Shown here: in pieces, positions 1 through 7,082 of the stretch | Layout of the letters: every line of letters begins with the position of its first letter | Numbering within the stretch: the stretch's first letter is position 1 | Source of the DNA: Streptococcus moroccensis | Lineage (GTDB): Bacteria; Bacillota; Bacilli; Lactobacillales; Streptococcaceae | Length of the DNA: 64,000 nucleotides | NCBI RefSeq assembly: GCF_030812835.1 | Contig: NZ_JAUSTM010000004.1 | Span: 62,001-126,000, forward strand | Direction of reading: 5' to 3' | Position numbers and translations under genes: made by a program | Notes under the pieces: generated by a model | The model's input: only the letters and a program-made list of their open reading frames with translations | Told to the model about the DNA's origin: nothing | Databases searched by the model: none

Positions 1-641
1 ACAACTGGAGTCATAAAGGGCATCAGAATTAACCAACCGACCAAAGCACCTACCGGCTCTGCTAAACCAGATAAAAAGGAATAGGCAAATGCTTTTTTTC
101 GAGATCCAGTGGCCTGATATATAGGGACAGAAACAGCGATTCCCTCTGGGATATTGTGAATCGCAATGGCAACGACGATTGGGATAGCAACCTCCGGAGA
201 TTGCAGAGCTGACACAAAGGTGGCTAAACCCTCTGGAAAATTATGGAGGGCTAAGGCTAAGGCTGTCATCAACCCCATACGCATCAAATCTCCTTTTTTA
301 GCAACCGGTGCCGCCTCTGCTTCAACCCGTCTGACTTCATGCGGGTTTTCGGTTGACGGAATCAAACGATCGATAATCGCAATCAAACCTATTCCACCAA
401 AAAAAGCCAGAACGGTCACCCAAGTACCAGAGCGTTCTCCCAGTTCCTCTCCTAAAAACTCCAATCCTTTAGGTAAAATTTCCATAAAGGACACATAAAT
501 CATGACGCCTGCTGAAAAACCAAGACTAACCGCTAAGAACCTTGTATTCGTCGCCTTAGCCACAAAGGCAATCAAACTTCCTATTCCCGTACTAAGTCCA
601 GCTATTAAGGTCATTAAAAAAGCTATTACTATGTTATTCAT
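1..641 (-). CDS. ZIP-family metal (zinc) transporter, 3' end cut off by the window
   Basis: Multi-pass membrane protein that probably imports zinc or another divalent metal. Reading the minus strand from the ATG at 641 gives an uninterrupted frame to the window edge (about 213 residues). It contains the two family-defining metal-binding motifs HNFPEG and HNIPEG, about 20 residues apart, each in a hydrophobic segment. The N-terminus starts MNNIVIAF and is hydrophobic throughout the first 30 residues, and a charged central loop follows helix 3. The C-terminal end lies outside the window. No Shine-Dalgarno sequence precedes the ATG; an extended -10 element ends 6 nt upstream instead. It is divergent from the PadR gene. 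ZIP family assignment is confident; the metal is inferred. Confidence 0.88.
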   Translation of the reverse strand, partial: MNNIVIAFLMTLIAGLSTGIGSLIAFVAKATNTRFLAVSLGFSAGVMIYVSFMEILPKGLEFLGEELGERSGTWVTVLAFFGGIGLIAIIDRLIPSTENPHEVRRVEAEAAPVAKKGDLMRMGLMTALALALHNFPEGLATFVSALQSPEVAIPIVVAIAIHNIPEGIAVSVPIYQATGSRKKAFAYSFLSGLAEPVGALVGWLILMPFMTPV

Positions 642-656
642 GATTCTATTTTACCA
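642..656 (-). promoter_or_regulatory. Extended -10 promoter of the ZIP gene, leaderless arrangement
   Basis: On the minus strand TGG-TAAAAT occupies 656-648 and is followed by only 6 nt before the ATG at 641. Transcription would start at or next to the initiation codon, which fits the absence of a ribosome binding site. Confidence 0.5.
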
Positions 657-691
657 TGTTTATCAAAAGTTAGAAATATTTTTGATAGTCT

Positions 692-721
692 TTGCATGCT
701 TTTAGTAGAATATGATATAAT
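692..721 (+). promoter_or_regulatory. Promoter of the PadR gene
   Basis: TTGCAT (692-697), an 18-nt spacer, and TATAAT (716-721) preceded by TG at 713-714, so an extended -10. It lies just upstream of the AAAGGAG ribosome binding site (728-734). Confidence 0.6.
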
Positions 722-742
722 AACTTGAAAGGAGACGTTCTC

Positions 743-1282
743 ATGTCACAACAGCGTGTGCTACCCTATATTATTTTGGGAATGTTGGCCAATGAAGATA
801 ACCTGACAGGCCGACAAATCACTGAGTTATTTGAAACAGAAATCGGCAATTTTTGGAAAGCTGCTCACAGTCAAGTCTACCCGGAGCTTAAGCGAATGGT
901 CAAAGAACAGTGGGTTACTGTCCACGATCGTCCTACCAATGCCAAAGAGCGCTACTACAAAATCACGTCTCTAGGCCAAGATCACTTAAATCAGTGGATC
1001 AGTGAACCCAATGACACCCCCCAACAAAAGGATCTCTTCTCTCTGAAAATGTTCTTTATCAAAGACAGTCGTGATCCTAGGATCCCACTCCTTATTGAAG
1101 CCCAAATCGACATCTTAAAAGAACAATTAGCTGGCTTTTTGGCCCGCAAAAGTCTGCTCTTTGATGACCGAGAAAAAATTCAAGAAAACTACGGGCATTA
1201 TTTAATTTTAACCAGAGCTATTGCCCGCTGTCAGGGGCAAATACAGTGGTTAGAACAATCTCTTATCTATATAGAACACTAG
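743..1282 (+). CDS. PadR-family transcriptional regulator
   Basis: Probable DNA-binding repressor of 179 residues. The N-terminal 80 residues form a PadR winged helix: VLPYIILGML, the GRQITELFE recognition region, FWKAAHSQVYPELKRM, then a basic wing (RPTNAKERYYKIT). A C-terminal helical dimerisation part follows (about residues 95-175). I chose the ATG at 743 because AAAGGAG sits 8 nt upstream; the frame is open from a TTG at 725. It is divergent from the ZIP transporter and is followed at a short distance by the formate/nitrite-type channel, which has its own -10, so either neighbour could be a target. The ligand is unknown. Confidence 0.88.
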   Translation: MSQQRVLPYIILGMLANEDNLTGRQITELFETEIGNFWKAAHSQVYPELKRMVKEQWVTVHDRPTNAKERYYKITSLGQDHLNQWISEPNDTPQQKDLFSLKMFFIKDSRDPRIPLLIEAQIDILKEQLAGFLARKSLLFDDREKIQENYGHYLILTRAIARCQGQIQWLEQSLIYIEH

Positions 1283-1331
1283 AAGGAAGCGTATTCTTTC
1301 AGATTTCCCTAGCATTTTTATCAGATTGTGC

Positions 1332-1337
1332 TATAAT
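1332..1337 (+). promoter_or_regulatory. Probable -10 element of the FNT gene
   Basis: A consensus TATAAT lies 31 nt before the ATG at 1368, in the gap after the PadR gene. No good -35 hexamer is visible at the expected distance. Confidence 0.4.
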
Positions 1338-1367
1338 CATCTATGTATTCTAAACAAGGAGAAAATC

Positions 1368-2192
1368 ATGCCAAGCATACACGCTCATTCCCATTCAACC
1401 ACCAACTCTGAATTGATTAGCAATCTCGCGAAATCCATTGAAAAAAAAGAAGACCTATCGCGACACAGTTTTGCTAAATATGCTGTCCGCTCAATGCTAG
1501 CGACACTTTTCTTAACATTAGGAAGCGGGATTGCTTTTTACATTTCAAGTCACGCTGACAGTATTGTTCCTCATTCCGGAAAATTCTTTTATGCCTTTAT
1601 GTTTAGTTGGTCCTTGGTCATGATTGTCTATATGAACGCTGAACTTGGAACCTCTAACATGATGTACATGACCAGTGCCGTGTACAGTAAGAAGCTACGC
1701 GTCATGACAGCCCTTAAAATTCTAGGAACCTGTATCCTCTTTAACTTTATCGGCGCCATTATCTTCTCTTACTTACTCTCTTTGACAACTCCCTTTAGCC
1801 ATCTGGAGCCTGACAACTATCTCTTTGAAGCTGTTTCTCTCAAGTTAGCTAAGTCACCAATGACTCAATTTATCGAAGGGATTTTTGCCAACATTGTTGT
1901 TAACACCGCCGTCTTTGTCACTTTACGTATGAAAGATGATTCAGCCAAAGTATGGGCCATGATTTTTATCATCTATATTTTCGCCTTTCTCGGATTCGAA
2001 CACGTTATCGCTAACTTCGTCTCCTTCCCACTAGCCTTTTTTGCTAACGGTGGGCCTGTTGAAAACATGACAATCCTAAGTGTCTTATCCAACTTCTTCT
2101 TTGCAGCCTTAGGGAACTATGTTGGAGGCGGTCTCCTAATCGGTCTGACCTACTCTTGGCTCAATAAAAAATCTGACGTCTACGTCGACTAA
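1368..2192 (+). CDS. Formate/nitrite transporter (FNT) family channel
   Basis: Integral membrane protein of 274 residues. Six hydrophobic segments can be followed (roughly 45-70, 80-105, 120-145, 170-190, 200-225, 245-268), as in the pentameric FNT channels that pass formate, nitrite or similar small anions. The family-like features include the NAELGTSNMMYM stretch after helix 2, FIEGIFANIVVNTAVF before helix 5, and the GNYVGGGLLIG end. The start was placed at 1368 because AAGGAG (1356-1361) precedes it; an earlier in-frame ATG at 1326 has no ribosome binding site. The N-terminus contains several histidines (HAHSHS). Substrate is not predictable from sequence alone. Confidence 0.82.
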   Translation: MPSIHAHSHSTTNSELISNLAKSIEKKEDLSRHSFAKYAVRSMLATLFLTLGSGIAFYISSHADSIVPHSGKFFYAFMFSWSLVMIVYMNAELGTSNMMYMTSAVYSKKLRVMTALKILGTCILFNFIGAIIFSYLLSLTTPFSHLEPDNYLFEAVSLKLAKSPMTQFIEGIFANIVVNTAVFVTLRMKDDSAKVWAMIFIIYIFAFLGFEHVIANFVSFPLAFFANGGPVENMTILSVLSNFFFAALGNYVGGGLLIGLTYSWLNKKSDVYVD

Positions 2193-2196
2193 TCGT

Positions 2197-2228
2197 AAAA
2201 ATCCTCTGAAAATCTTCAGAGGATTTTT
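2197..2228. terminator. Bidirectional terminator between FNT and LiaF-like genes
   Basis: Perfect inverted repeat AAAAATCCTCTGAA (2197-2210) and its complement (2215-2228) with a 4-nt loop. A/T runs on both flanks serve the two convergent genes. Confidence 0.85.
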
Positions 2229-2230
2229 GG

Positions 2231-2929
2231 TTACACATAAATAATTTCCAGACTGCTAAAGACCAAATCACCAGTCACTTGTAAGTTTTTTTCAGGCTGA
2301 ATATCACTCGGTTGATTGTTGACCGTGCTAAAGACCCTATCTCCCGTTAAAACAACGCGCCAAGTCGATGGGACGTAGAGTTTTACACTGGAGAAAACCG
2401 TATCCCCTGCATAGATGGCTTGATCCCCTTTCATTGTCGCCTGATCAAAAAAGAGGGTTGCACTGGAGAAGACCACGTCGCCTTTTATGGACACAAAGTC
2501 TGTATCATGGATATAGCGTATCGCTGAACTAAACACAGTGTCTTTGTCACCATGCGAGTTGCCTTTTTCCCAGTGCGACCCCTTTGCATGGTCAATAATG
2601 TCTCCATTAATGATTTTAAAAGATGACGATTGGCGATTGACCAGTATCCTTAACCCCAAGTATGCCATAAGCCCGGCAATGAGCAACAAACCTGTGCCAA
2701 CCTTAAGCCAAGTATAATGCCCATTTAAAATAAGAAAGATAATAAAACTACCTATGAAAAAAGATTTAAAATCCTTGCGAAACACGTTTTGCAGGGCATC
2801 AATACCTAGAAAGGTAACAATCACCAGCTTCCACATGGGTATATCCAATTGGGGAATAGTGAGCGCATCCTTGAACACAAGGACAATCGCTAGAACAATC
2901 AATCCAATGCCTAATAGTTTTTGTTTCAT
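2231..2929 (-). CDS. LiaF-like membrane protein (cell-envelope stress type)
   Basis: Protein of 232 residues with four short hydrophobic segments in the first 95 residues, then a soluble domain with repeated D-T-V-F-S-S / V-V-F-S-S units (DTVFSSAIRY, GDVVFSSATL, GDTVFSSVKL, GDLVFSSLEI). This is the beta-solenoid pattern of the LiaF C-terminal domain. In Bacillus and Streptococcus LiaF modulates a cell-envelope stress system. Here there is no LiaRS pair. The partner is the LytTR regulator directly upstream (stop at 2935, 6 nt from this start). I preferred the ATG at 2929 over an overlapping TTG at 2932; GAGG of the ribosome site precedes it. Role as regulator or target of the LytTR protein is inferred. 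Confidence 0.78.
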   Translation of the reverse strand: MKQKLLGIGLIVLAIVLVFKDALTIPQLDIPMWKLVIVTFLGIDALQNVFRKDFKSFFIGSFIIFLILNGHYTWLKVGTGLLLIAGLMAYLGLRILVNRQSSSFKIINGDIIDHAKGSHWEKGNSHGDKDTVFSSAIRYIHDTDFVSIKGDVVFSSATLFFDQATMKGDQAIYAGDTVFSSVKLYVPSTWRVVLTGDRVFSTVNNQPSDIQPEKNLQVTGDLVFSSLEIIYV

Positions 2930-2934
2930 CAATC

Positions 2935-3381
2935 TTACCTCAATTCGCGTAATGTTTCTTTTAAGAGTTGGTAATAGTGCCGTGACACATGTACCTGCTT
3001 GTGGGTTTTGTAAAAACGGATGGTGCTGGTGCCTGAAAATGATCGATCCAGCGAATAAATACTTTTCACATTGACTATGGTTGATTTGGCCACGCGGCTA
3101 AAATAGCCAGGCAAATAGTCTTCCAATTCATAGAGCTTGAGCCTGACCTCATAGGCATTGTCTCGACTATGGGCAAAAATCTTAGATCCTTCCGTTTCGA
3201 AAAAAAGTATCTCTGCGACATTTAAGAAAAACTTACTCGTTCCTTTGTAGAAGACCAAAGGAGGCTTAGTAAGTTGCGAAAGTGCCCGTTGAATGTCTTC
3301 TACCTGATCAGATAGCTCTGGTGTTCGTATCACAATTTCGATCTCATCGCATTGACTGTCTAGTTCAATCTTAACCTTCAT
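2935..3381 (-). CDS. LytTR-domain DNA-binding regulator without a receiver domain
   Basis: Regulator of 148 residues. Residues 1-40 form a short N-terminal region rich in acidic residues. Residues 45-148 are a LytTR domain (LNVAEILFFETEGSKIFAHS, YELEDYLPGYFSRVAKSTIV, VSRHYYQLLKETL). It lacks a phospho-receiver, so it is not a classical response regulator. Stand-alone LytTR proteins are usually paired with a membrane protein that controls them, and here the adjacent LiaF-like gene is the obvious candidate. The TAA of this gene is 6 nt from the start of that gene, so the two are co-transcribed. A perfect tandem repeat upstream (3445-3475) looks like its own binding site. Confidence 0.85.
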   Translation of the reverse strand: MKVKIELDSQCDEIEIVIRTPELSDQVEDIQRALSQLTKPPLVFYKGTSKFFLNVAEILFFETEGSKIFAHSRDNAYEVRLKLYELEDYLPGYFSRVAKSTIVNVKSIYSLDRSFSGTSTIRFYKTHKQVHVSRHYYQLLKETLRELR

Positions 3382-3405
3382 CAGCGCCTCCTTTCTTTGT
3401 TATTT

Positions 3406-3475
3406 ATTGTATCAGACTTTTCCAAAGATACAAGGCCTTTTCAGTAAGTGGTTGAAAAACAGAACTAAGTGGTTG
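3406..3475 (-). promoter_or_regulatory. Promoter with tandem LytTR-type binding repeats
   Basis: On the minus strand a TGA-TACAAT extended -10 lies at 3414-3406. About 10 bp upstream of the -35 position are two perfect 10-bp direct repeats, CAACCACTTA, at 3475-3466 and 3454-3445. Their starts are 21 bp apart, two helical turns, which is the normal architecture of LytTR operators placed for activation. Confidence 0.65.
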
Positions 3476-3489
3476 TTTGGGGATATCAA

Positions 3490-3516
3490 AAAACGCTAGT
3501 CTATAAGCTAGCGTTT
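3490..3516 (-). terminator. radA terminator
   Basis: Perfect 10-bp stem AAAACGCTAG / CTAGCGTTTT with a 7-nt loop, directly after the radA stop codon and followed by Ts on the minus strand. Confidence 0.85.
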
Positions 3517-3520
3517 TAGT

Positions 3521-4882
3521 TTACCCAAATACTTTTTTCAGGACTTCTCCCAGGGTCATGACCCCGACTACTTCAATCCCTTTTGGAACTTTGAGGCCTG
3601 TCAGAGAGTTTTTCGGGGCATAGATCTTAGTAAAGCCCAGTTTTGCGGCTTCGTTAATCCGTTGCTCGATGCGGTTGACCCGGCGGATTTCACCGGTCAG
3701 GCCGATTTCACCGACAAAACAATCTTGCGGATTAGTCGGCTTGTCCTTGTAGCTGGACGCAATGGCTACCGCAACAGCCAAGTCAATGGCGGGCTCATCC
3801 AGCTTGACCCCGCCAGCTGACTTGAGGTAGGCGTCTTGATTCTGCAGGAGTAGGCCCGCCCGTTTTTCCAAGACCGCCATAATCAGGCTGGCCCGGTTAA
3901 AATCAAGACCGGTTGTGGTCCGTTTGGCATTGCCAAAGACGGTCGGTGTCACTAAAGCCTGGACTTCCGCCAGAATCGGCCTGGTCCCTTCCATGGTCAC
4001 CACGATGGCAGAGCCTGTCGCCCCGTCTAAACGCCCCTCCAAGAAGACTTGACTCGGGTTGAGTACTTCGACTAGTCCTTGGGACTGCATTTCAAAAATC
4101 CCGATTTCATTGGTCGAGCCAAAGCGGTTCTTGACCGCCCGCAAGATACGGAAAGTATGCTGGCGCTCTCCCTCAAAGTAGAGCACCGTGTCCACCATGT
4201 GTTCCAGCATGCGAGGGCCAGCCAGGGTACCTTCCTTGGTCACATGGCCAACGATAAAGGTAGCCATGTTGTTGGTCTTAGCTAGCTGCATGAGCTCGCC
4301 CGTCACCTCGCGGACCTGGCTGACAGAGCCTTGAACACTGGTGATATCTGGCGACATAACGGTCTGAATGGAGTCGACAATCAGGAAATCCGGCTGTAAT
4401 TTTTCAATCTCTGCCCGAATCCGCTGCATGTTGGTCTCGGCAAAGAGGTAAAATTCATTGTTGATGTCACCCAGGCGTTCTGCCCGTAGCTTGATTTGCT
4501 CGGCAGATTCCTCCCCGCTGACATAAAGGACCGTACCGATATTGGCCAGTTGGGTCGACACCTGAAGGAGCAAGGTCGATTTCCCAATCCCTGGGTCTCC
4601 CCCGATGAGGATCAGGCTACCTGGCACCACACCTCCACCAAGCACACGGTTGAACTCGTCCATATCGGTCTGGGTTCTTGCCACAGAGCTGGATTGGACT
4701 TCGTTGAGTTTGACGGGTTTGGCCTGCTCGCCTGTTAGGCTGACGCGGGCATTTTTGATTTCTGCCACTTCGACTTCTTCGACAAAGGAAGACCAGGCCC
4801 CACAGTTGGGACAGCGTCCCAAATATTTGGGCGAATGGTAGTCGCAATTTTGGCAGACAAAGGTTGTTTTTTTCTTAGCGAT
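3521..4882 (-). CDS. radA: DNA repair and recombination protein RadA (Sms), with a non-canonical start
   Basis: RadA is a RecA-related hexameric helicase that promotes branch migration in recombination and transformation. From 4882 the protein is 453 residues, the usual streptococcal length. Domains in order: a C4 zinc finger (CQNC at about 10-13, CPNC at 26-29), a RecA-like ATPase core (Walker [11 protein letters not shown], the KNRFG motif), and a Lon-protease-like C-terminal domain. There is no ATG, GTG or TTG that includes the whole zinc finger. The only upstream codon that fits is ATC at 4882, read as IAKKKTTF; an in-frame TAG lies a little upstream and the first TTG (4822) would cut the finger in half. 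The ATC overlaps the stop of the upstream phosphatase gene by 8 nt, with GAGG 10 nt before it. ATC initiation is inferred. Confidence 0.93.
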   Translation of the reverse strand: MAKKKTTFVCQNCDYHSPKYLGRCPNCGAWSSFVEEVEVAEIKNARVSLTGEQAKPVKLNEVQSSSVARTQTDMDEFNRVLGGGVVPGSLILIGGDPGIGKSTLLLQVSTQLANIGTVLYVSGEESAEQIKLRAERLGDINNEFYLFAETNMQRIRAEIEKLQPDFLIVDSIQTVMSPDITSVQGSVSQVREVTGELMQLAKTNNMATFIVGHVTKEGTLAGPRMLEHMVDTVLYFEGERQHTFRILRAVKNRFGSTNEIGIFEMQSQGLVEVLNPSQVFLEGRLDGATGSAIVVTMEGTRPILAEVQALVTPTVFGNAKRTTTGLDFNRASLIMAVLEKRAGLLLQNQDAYLKSAGGVKLDEPAIDLAVAVAIASSYKDKPTNPQDCFVGEIGLTGEIRRVNRIEQRINEAAKLGFTKIYAPKNSLTGLKVPKGIEVVGVMTLGEVLKKVFG

Positions 4883-5447
4883 AGCTCTCGTCCTCGATTT
4901 CTATGGTTTCTAGGTCAATGCTATAGGGAATCATTTGGCAATAATCGATGGTTTCCATTGGGACAAACTGGCGAATCAACATGCCGTGGGCCACGATGGC
5001 GACCTTGTCATAGGCCTTGTATTTTTGCAGAGCCTTTAGAGTACGGGTCTTGATTGCCTGACCTGTTTCGTATCGGACAGGGCTATTTTCGACCAAAGCG
5101 CCGTCATTTTCCATAAACAGCCGATAGGCTAATCCTAGCTCAACTTCCGTGTAATTGAGTCCATCTAGGTCTGGGCGCCATTCATGAAAGAAGGGCTCTA
5201 CCAAGAGGTCCAGCTGTCGATTGCAAATCAGATAGGTCGCTGTCTGAAGAGCCCGCGTAATGGAAGACGAAATCACGGTATCGACATCATCTAGCAAGGG
5301 GCTTTGGGCCGCCTGCTGTGCCAAGGTGCGGCCTCTTGCCGTTAAAGGGACTAAATCCCGTCCAAAACCAGTGTAGGCTTCCGGATGAGTCGCCTTGTCC
5401 AACATGCTGTAATCTGGCTCGCTGTGGCGGATAAATAAAATCTCCAT
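4875..5447 (-). CDS. Histidine phosphatase (phosphoglycerate mutase-like) family protein
   Basis: Protein of 190 residues in the histidine phosphatase superfamily. The phosphohistidine motif FIRHSEP is at residues 5-11, an arginine-bearing [10 protein letters not shown]-like segment ([14 protein letters not shown]) comes in the first third, and the second catalytic histidine is in [13 protein letters not shown] near residue 153. Substrate is unknown; related proteins act on phosphosugars, nucleotides or phosphoproteins. The ATG at 5447 gives the standard short N-terminus (MEILFIRH); the frame is open further upstream inside dut. It sits between dut and radA, 7 nt after the dut stop, and overlaps the radA start, so all three are one transcription unit. 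Confidence 0.87.
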   Translation of the reverse strand: MEILFIRHSEPDYSMLDKATHPEAYTGFGRDLVPLTARGRTLAQQAAQSPLLDDVDTVISSSITRALQTATYLICNRQLDLLVEPFFHEWRPDLDGLNYTEVELGLAYRLFMENDGALVENSPVRYETGQAIKTRTLKALQKYKAYDKVAIVAHGMLIRQFVPMETIDYCQMIPYSIDLETIEIEDESYR

Positions 5448-5454
5448 GAGAGTG

Positions 5455-5898
5455 TTAATCCCCAGTGCTACCAAAGCCACCGGTCCGCTCACCAGTCGCA
5501 TCATCGCCATCGACCACTAAAAAGGGCATAAAGACGCCTTGGACAATGCGCTCGCCTGCTTCAACTGTCACGGTCTCGTCCGAAATGTTTTTCATCTGGG
5601 CAAAGATATGGCCTTCATTGTTGGGATTATTGTAGTAATCCCCGTCAATGACGCCTACTGAGTTAATCAGGACCAAACCTTTTTTACGAGGGTTGGACGA
5701 GCGATCAAAAAGGTAGAGCACCTCGCGGTCTTGCATGTAGGCTTTGACCCCTGTTGGTACAAGCTTGATTTCTCCAGGCGCTAAAACAGTAGTCTCTGCA
5801 GCGCTCAAATCGTAACCTGCCGCATGGGCAGTTTCCCGTTTTGGCAATAGGTTTTCGTCGGTATAGGTCGATACGAGTTCAAATCCTCTGATTTTCAT
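5455..5898 (-). CDS. dut: dUTP diphosphatase
   Basis: Hydrolyses dUTP to dUMP and pyrophosphate, keeping uracil out of DNA and feeding thymidylate synthesis. The protein is 147 residues, normal for trimeric dUTPases. All five conserved motifs are visible: AGYDL (motif I), DRSSNPRKKG (II), GVIDGDYYNN (III), GERIVQGVF (IV) and the glycine-rich ERTGGFGSTG tail (V). A GGAGAG ribosome site precedes the ATG. It is first gene of the dut-phosphatase-radA unit; an A/T-rich promoter region lies at 5899-5945. Confidence 0.95.
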   Translation of the reverse strand: MKIRGFELVSTYTDENLLPKRETAHAAGYDLSAAETTVLAPGEIKLVPTGVKAYMQDREVLYLFDRSSNPRKKGLVLINSVGVIDGDYYNNPNNEGHIFAQMKNISDETVTVEAGERIVQGVFMPFLVVDGDDATGERTGGFGSTGD

Positions 5899-5955
5899 GA
5901 TGGCTCTCCTTGATTTTTTCTTGTTCTATTATACTATATTATTCGGAAATATCGG

Positions 5956-6978
5956 CTAATCATCGAAGCTAAATGTGATTGATGAGATAGATTTTTCCAT
6001 CCATTTGGCATAATCCCGAAACCGTCGCCTAATGGTCGCTTGATGCTTCTGGGATATCTTTTGCTTGCCTTGGACCTTAAAGGCAATAGTGTTTCCTCTC
6101 ATTTGAAACGTCCATGTCGCTCTAAGGCGGCCTTTGATGAGAATCAGTGCTGAAATCTGCCCAGCCTTTTTCCAGATACTCGAGTAATCTACGGGGTCAA
6201 TCAACAAATCCTTATGTTTATAGGAAACTAAGAGGGGGTCAAATTTTCCTAAGGCCAAAACGTCAGGAATGGTAACATCTTCTTTCCATGTTTTAAAATA
6301 GTAGCACCGTCCTTCAAAAGTTAGCCGGTTCAGGTGAGATAAATCAGTTTCAGCAATTTTAGACTGTTTAACCCCAAAGAAATGAGCAGCATCTGCCAAA
6401 GTCGCAGGACCATAGAAGGAAAAATAAGCCGTTACCAGCTCTCTAGAAACCAATTGGGAGGTAGGAAGACCATTGTCCTCCCAAATCACGAGACGGTCAT
6501 CTGTCAACCACCTCTGGTAGAGACGCCCTCGTTTGGAATTGTAGATAAAAAGAGCAGACCAACGAAATAAGTCTGACCAAGCATCCCCATAAGAATCTGG
6601 GAGTTGCTTACGTGAAGGATTTTCAGCAATCAGCTGGCATAACCGCTGACTTTCCTTTTCTCCATCAATTCCTTTCTCAGCAAAGTAAGCATCCGGCCAC
6701 CGAGGAGTGTCCGCAAGATAAGCTGTCATGGTAAACCAAGCATCGTGGTCATAAAAATGGTAGGTCTGCCGTTGTCCCCACGCTAAAATAGCATCGTCCA
6801 TAGTCTCTACTACCGGCTTTTCAACTGCCAACCGTGTCAAAATATTAAAGAGACCATGATTCACATATTGGGACTGAATACCCAAGGAATCCCTGAGAAG
6901 TTGGTTGATATCCCTATAAGGTTCAATAAGGCCCTGGTTCCAAAATCGCTGGGCTAAGAGTTGTTCTTTACTAATCAT
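5956..6978 (-). CDS. Winged-helix DNA-binding protein of the AlkZ/YcaQ-like (HTH_42) family
   Basis: Protein of 340 residues resembling the HTH_42 family, which includes DNA glycosylases that unhook interstrand crosslinks. Recognisable parts are QRFWNQGLI at the N-terminus, a winged-helix stretch VTAYFSFYGPATLADAAHFFG in the centre, and FDPLLVSYKHKDLLIDPVDYS in the last third. The glycosylase QxQ-type active site was not identified, so enzymatic activity is uncertain. The ATG at 6978 was chosen over a TTG at 7008, because the TTG lies upstream of the -10 element. Monocistronic, with an independent promoter. Confidence 0.72.
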   Translation of the reverse strand: MISKEQLLAQRFWNQGLIEPYRDINQLLRDSLGIQSQYVNHGLFNILTRLAVEKPVVETMDDAILAWGQRQTYHFYDHDAWFTMTAYLADTPRWPDAYFAEKGIDGEKESQRLCQLIAENPSRKQLPDSYGDAWSDLFRWSALFIYNSKRGRLYQRWLTDDRLVIWEDNGLPTSQLVSRELVTAYFSFYGPATLADAAHFFGVKQSKIAETDLSHLNRLTFEGRCYYFKTWKEDVTIPDVLALGKFDPLLVSYKHKDLLIDPVDYSSIWKKAGQISALILIKGRLRATWTFQMRGNTIAFKVQGKQKISQKHQATIRRRFRDYAKWMEKSISSITFSFDD

Positions 6979-6993
6979 ACCTTCATTATACCA
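6979..6993 (-). promoter_or_regulatory. Extended -10 promoter, leaderless arrangement
   Basis: TGG-TATAAT at 6993-6985 on the minus strand, followed by 6 nt (GAAGGT) and the ATG at 6978. The purine-rich GAAGG is too close to the ATG to act as a ribosome binding site. Confidence 0.55.
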
Positions 6994-7032
6994 TAGTCCT
7001 TGGGACAAGAAGCCTTAATCAAAGCATGCAAA

Positions 7033-7050
7033 AACCACCCGAAGGTGGTT
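7033..7050 (-). terminator. xylB terminator
   Basis: Seven-bp stem AACCACC / GGTGGTT closed by a TTCG tetraloop on the minus strand, followed by TTT. It lies 33 nt after the xylB stop. Confidence 0.8.
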
Positions 7051-7082
7051 GGAAACTTCAATAGACTTGATATGATTTAGCT

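Noticed and set aside
166-705. Two plus-strand open frames at the window start
   Set aside because: They are the antisense of the ZIP transporter, whose minus-strand frame shows HNFPEG and HNIPEG motifs.
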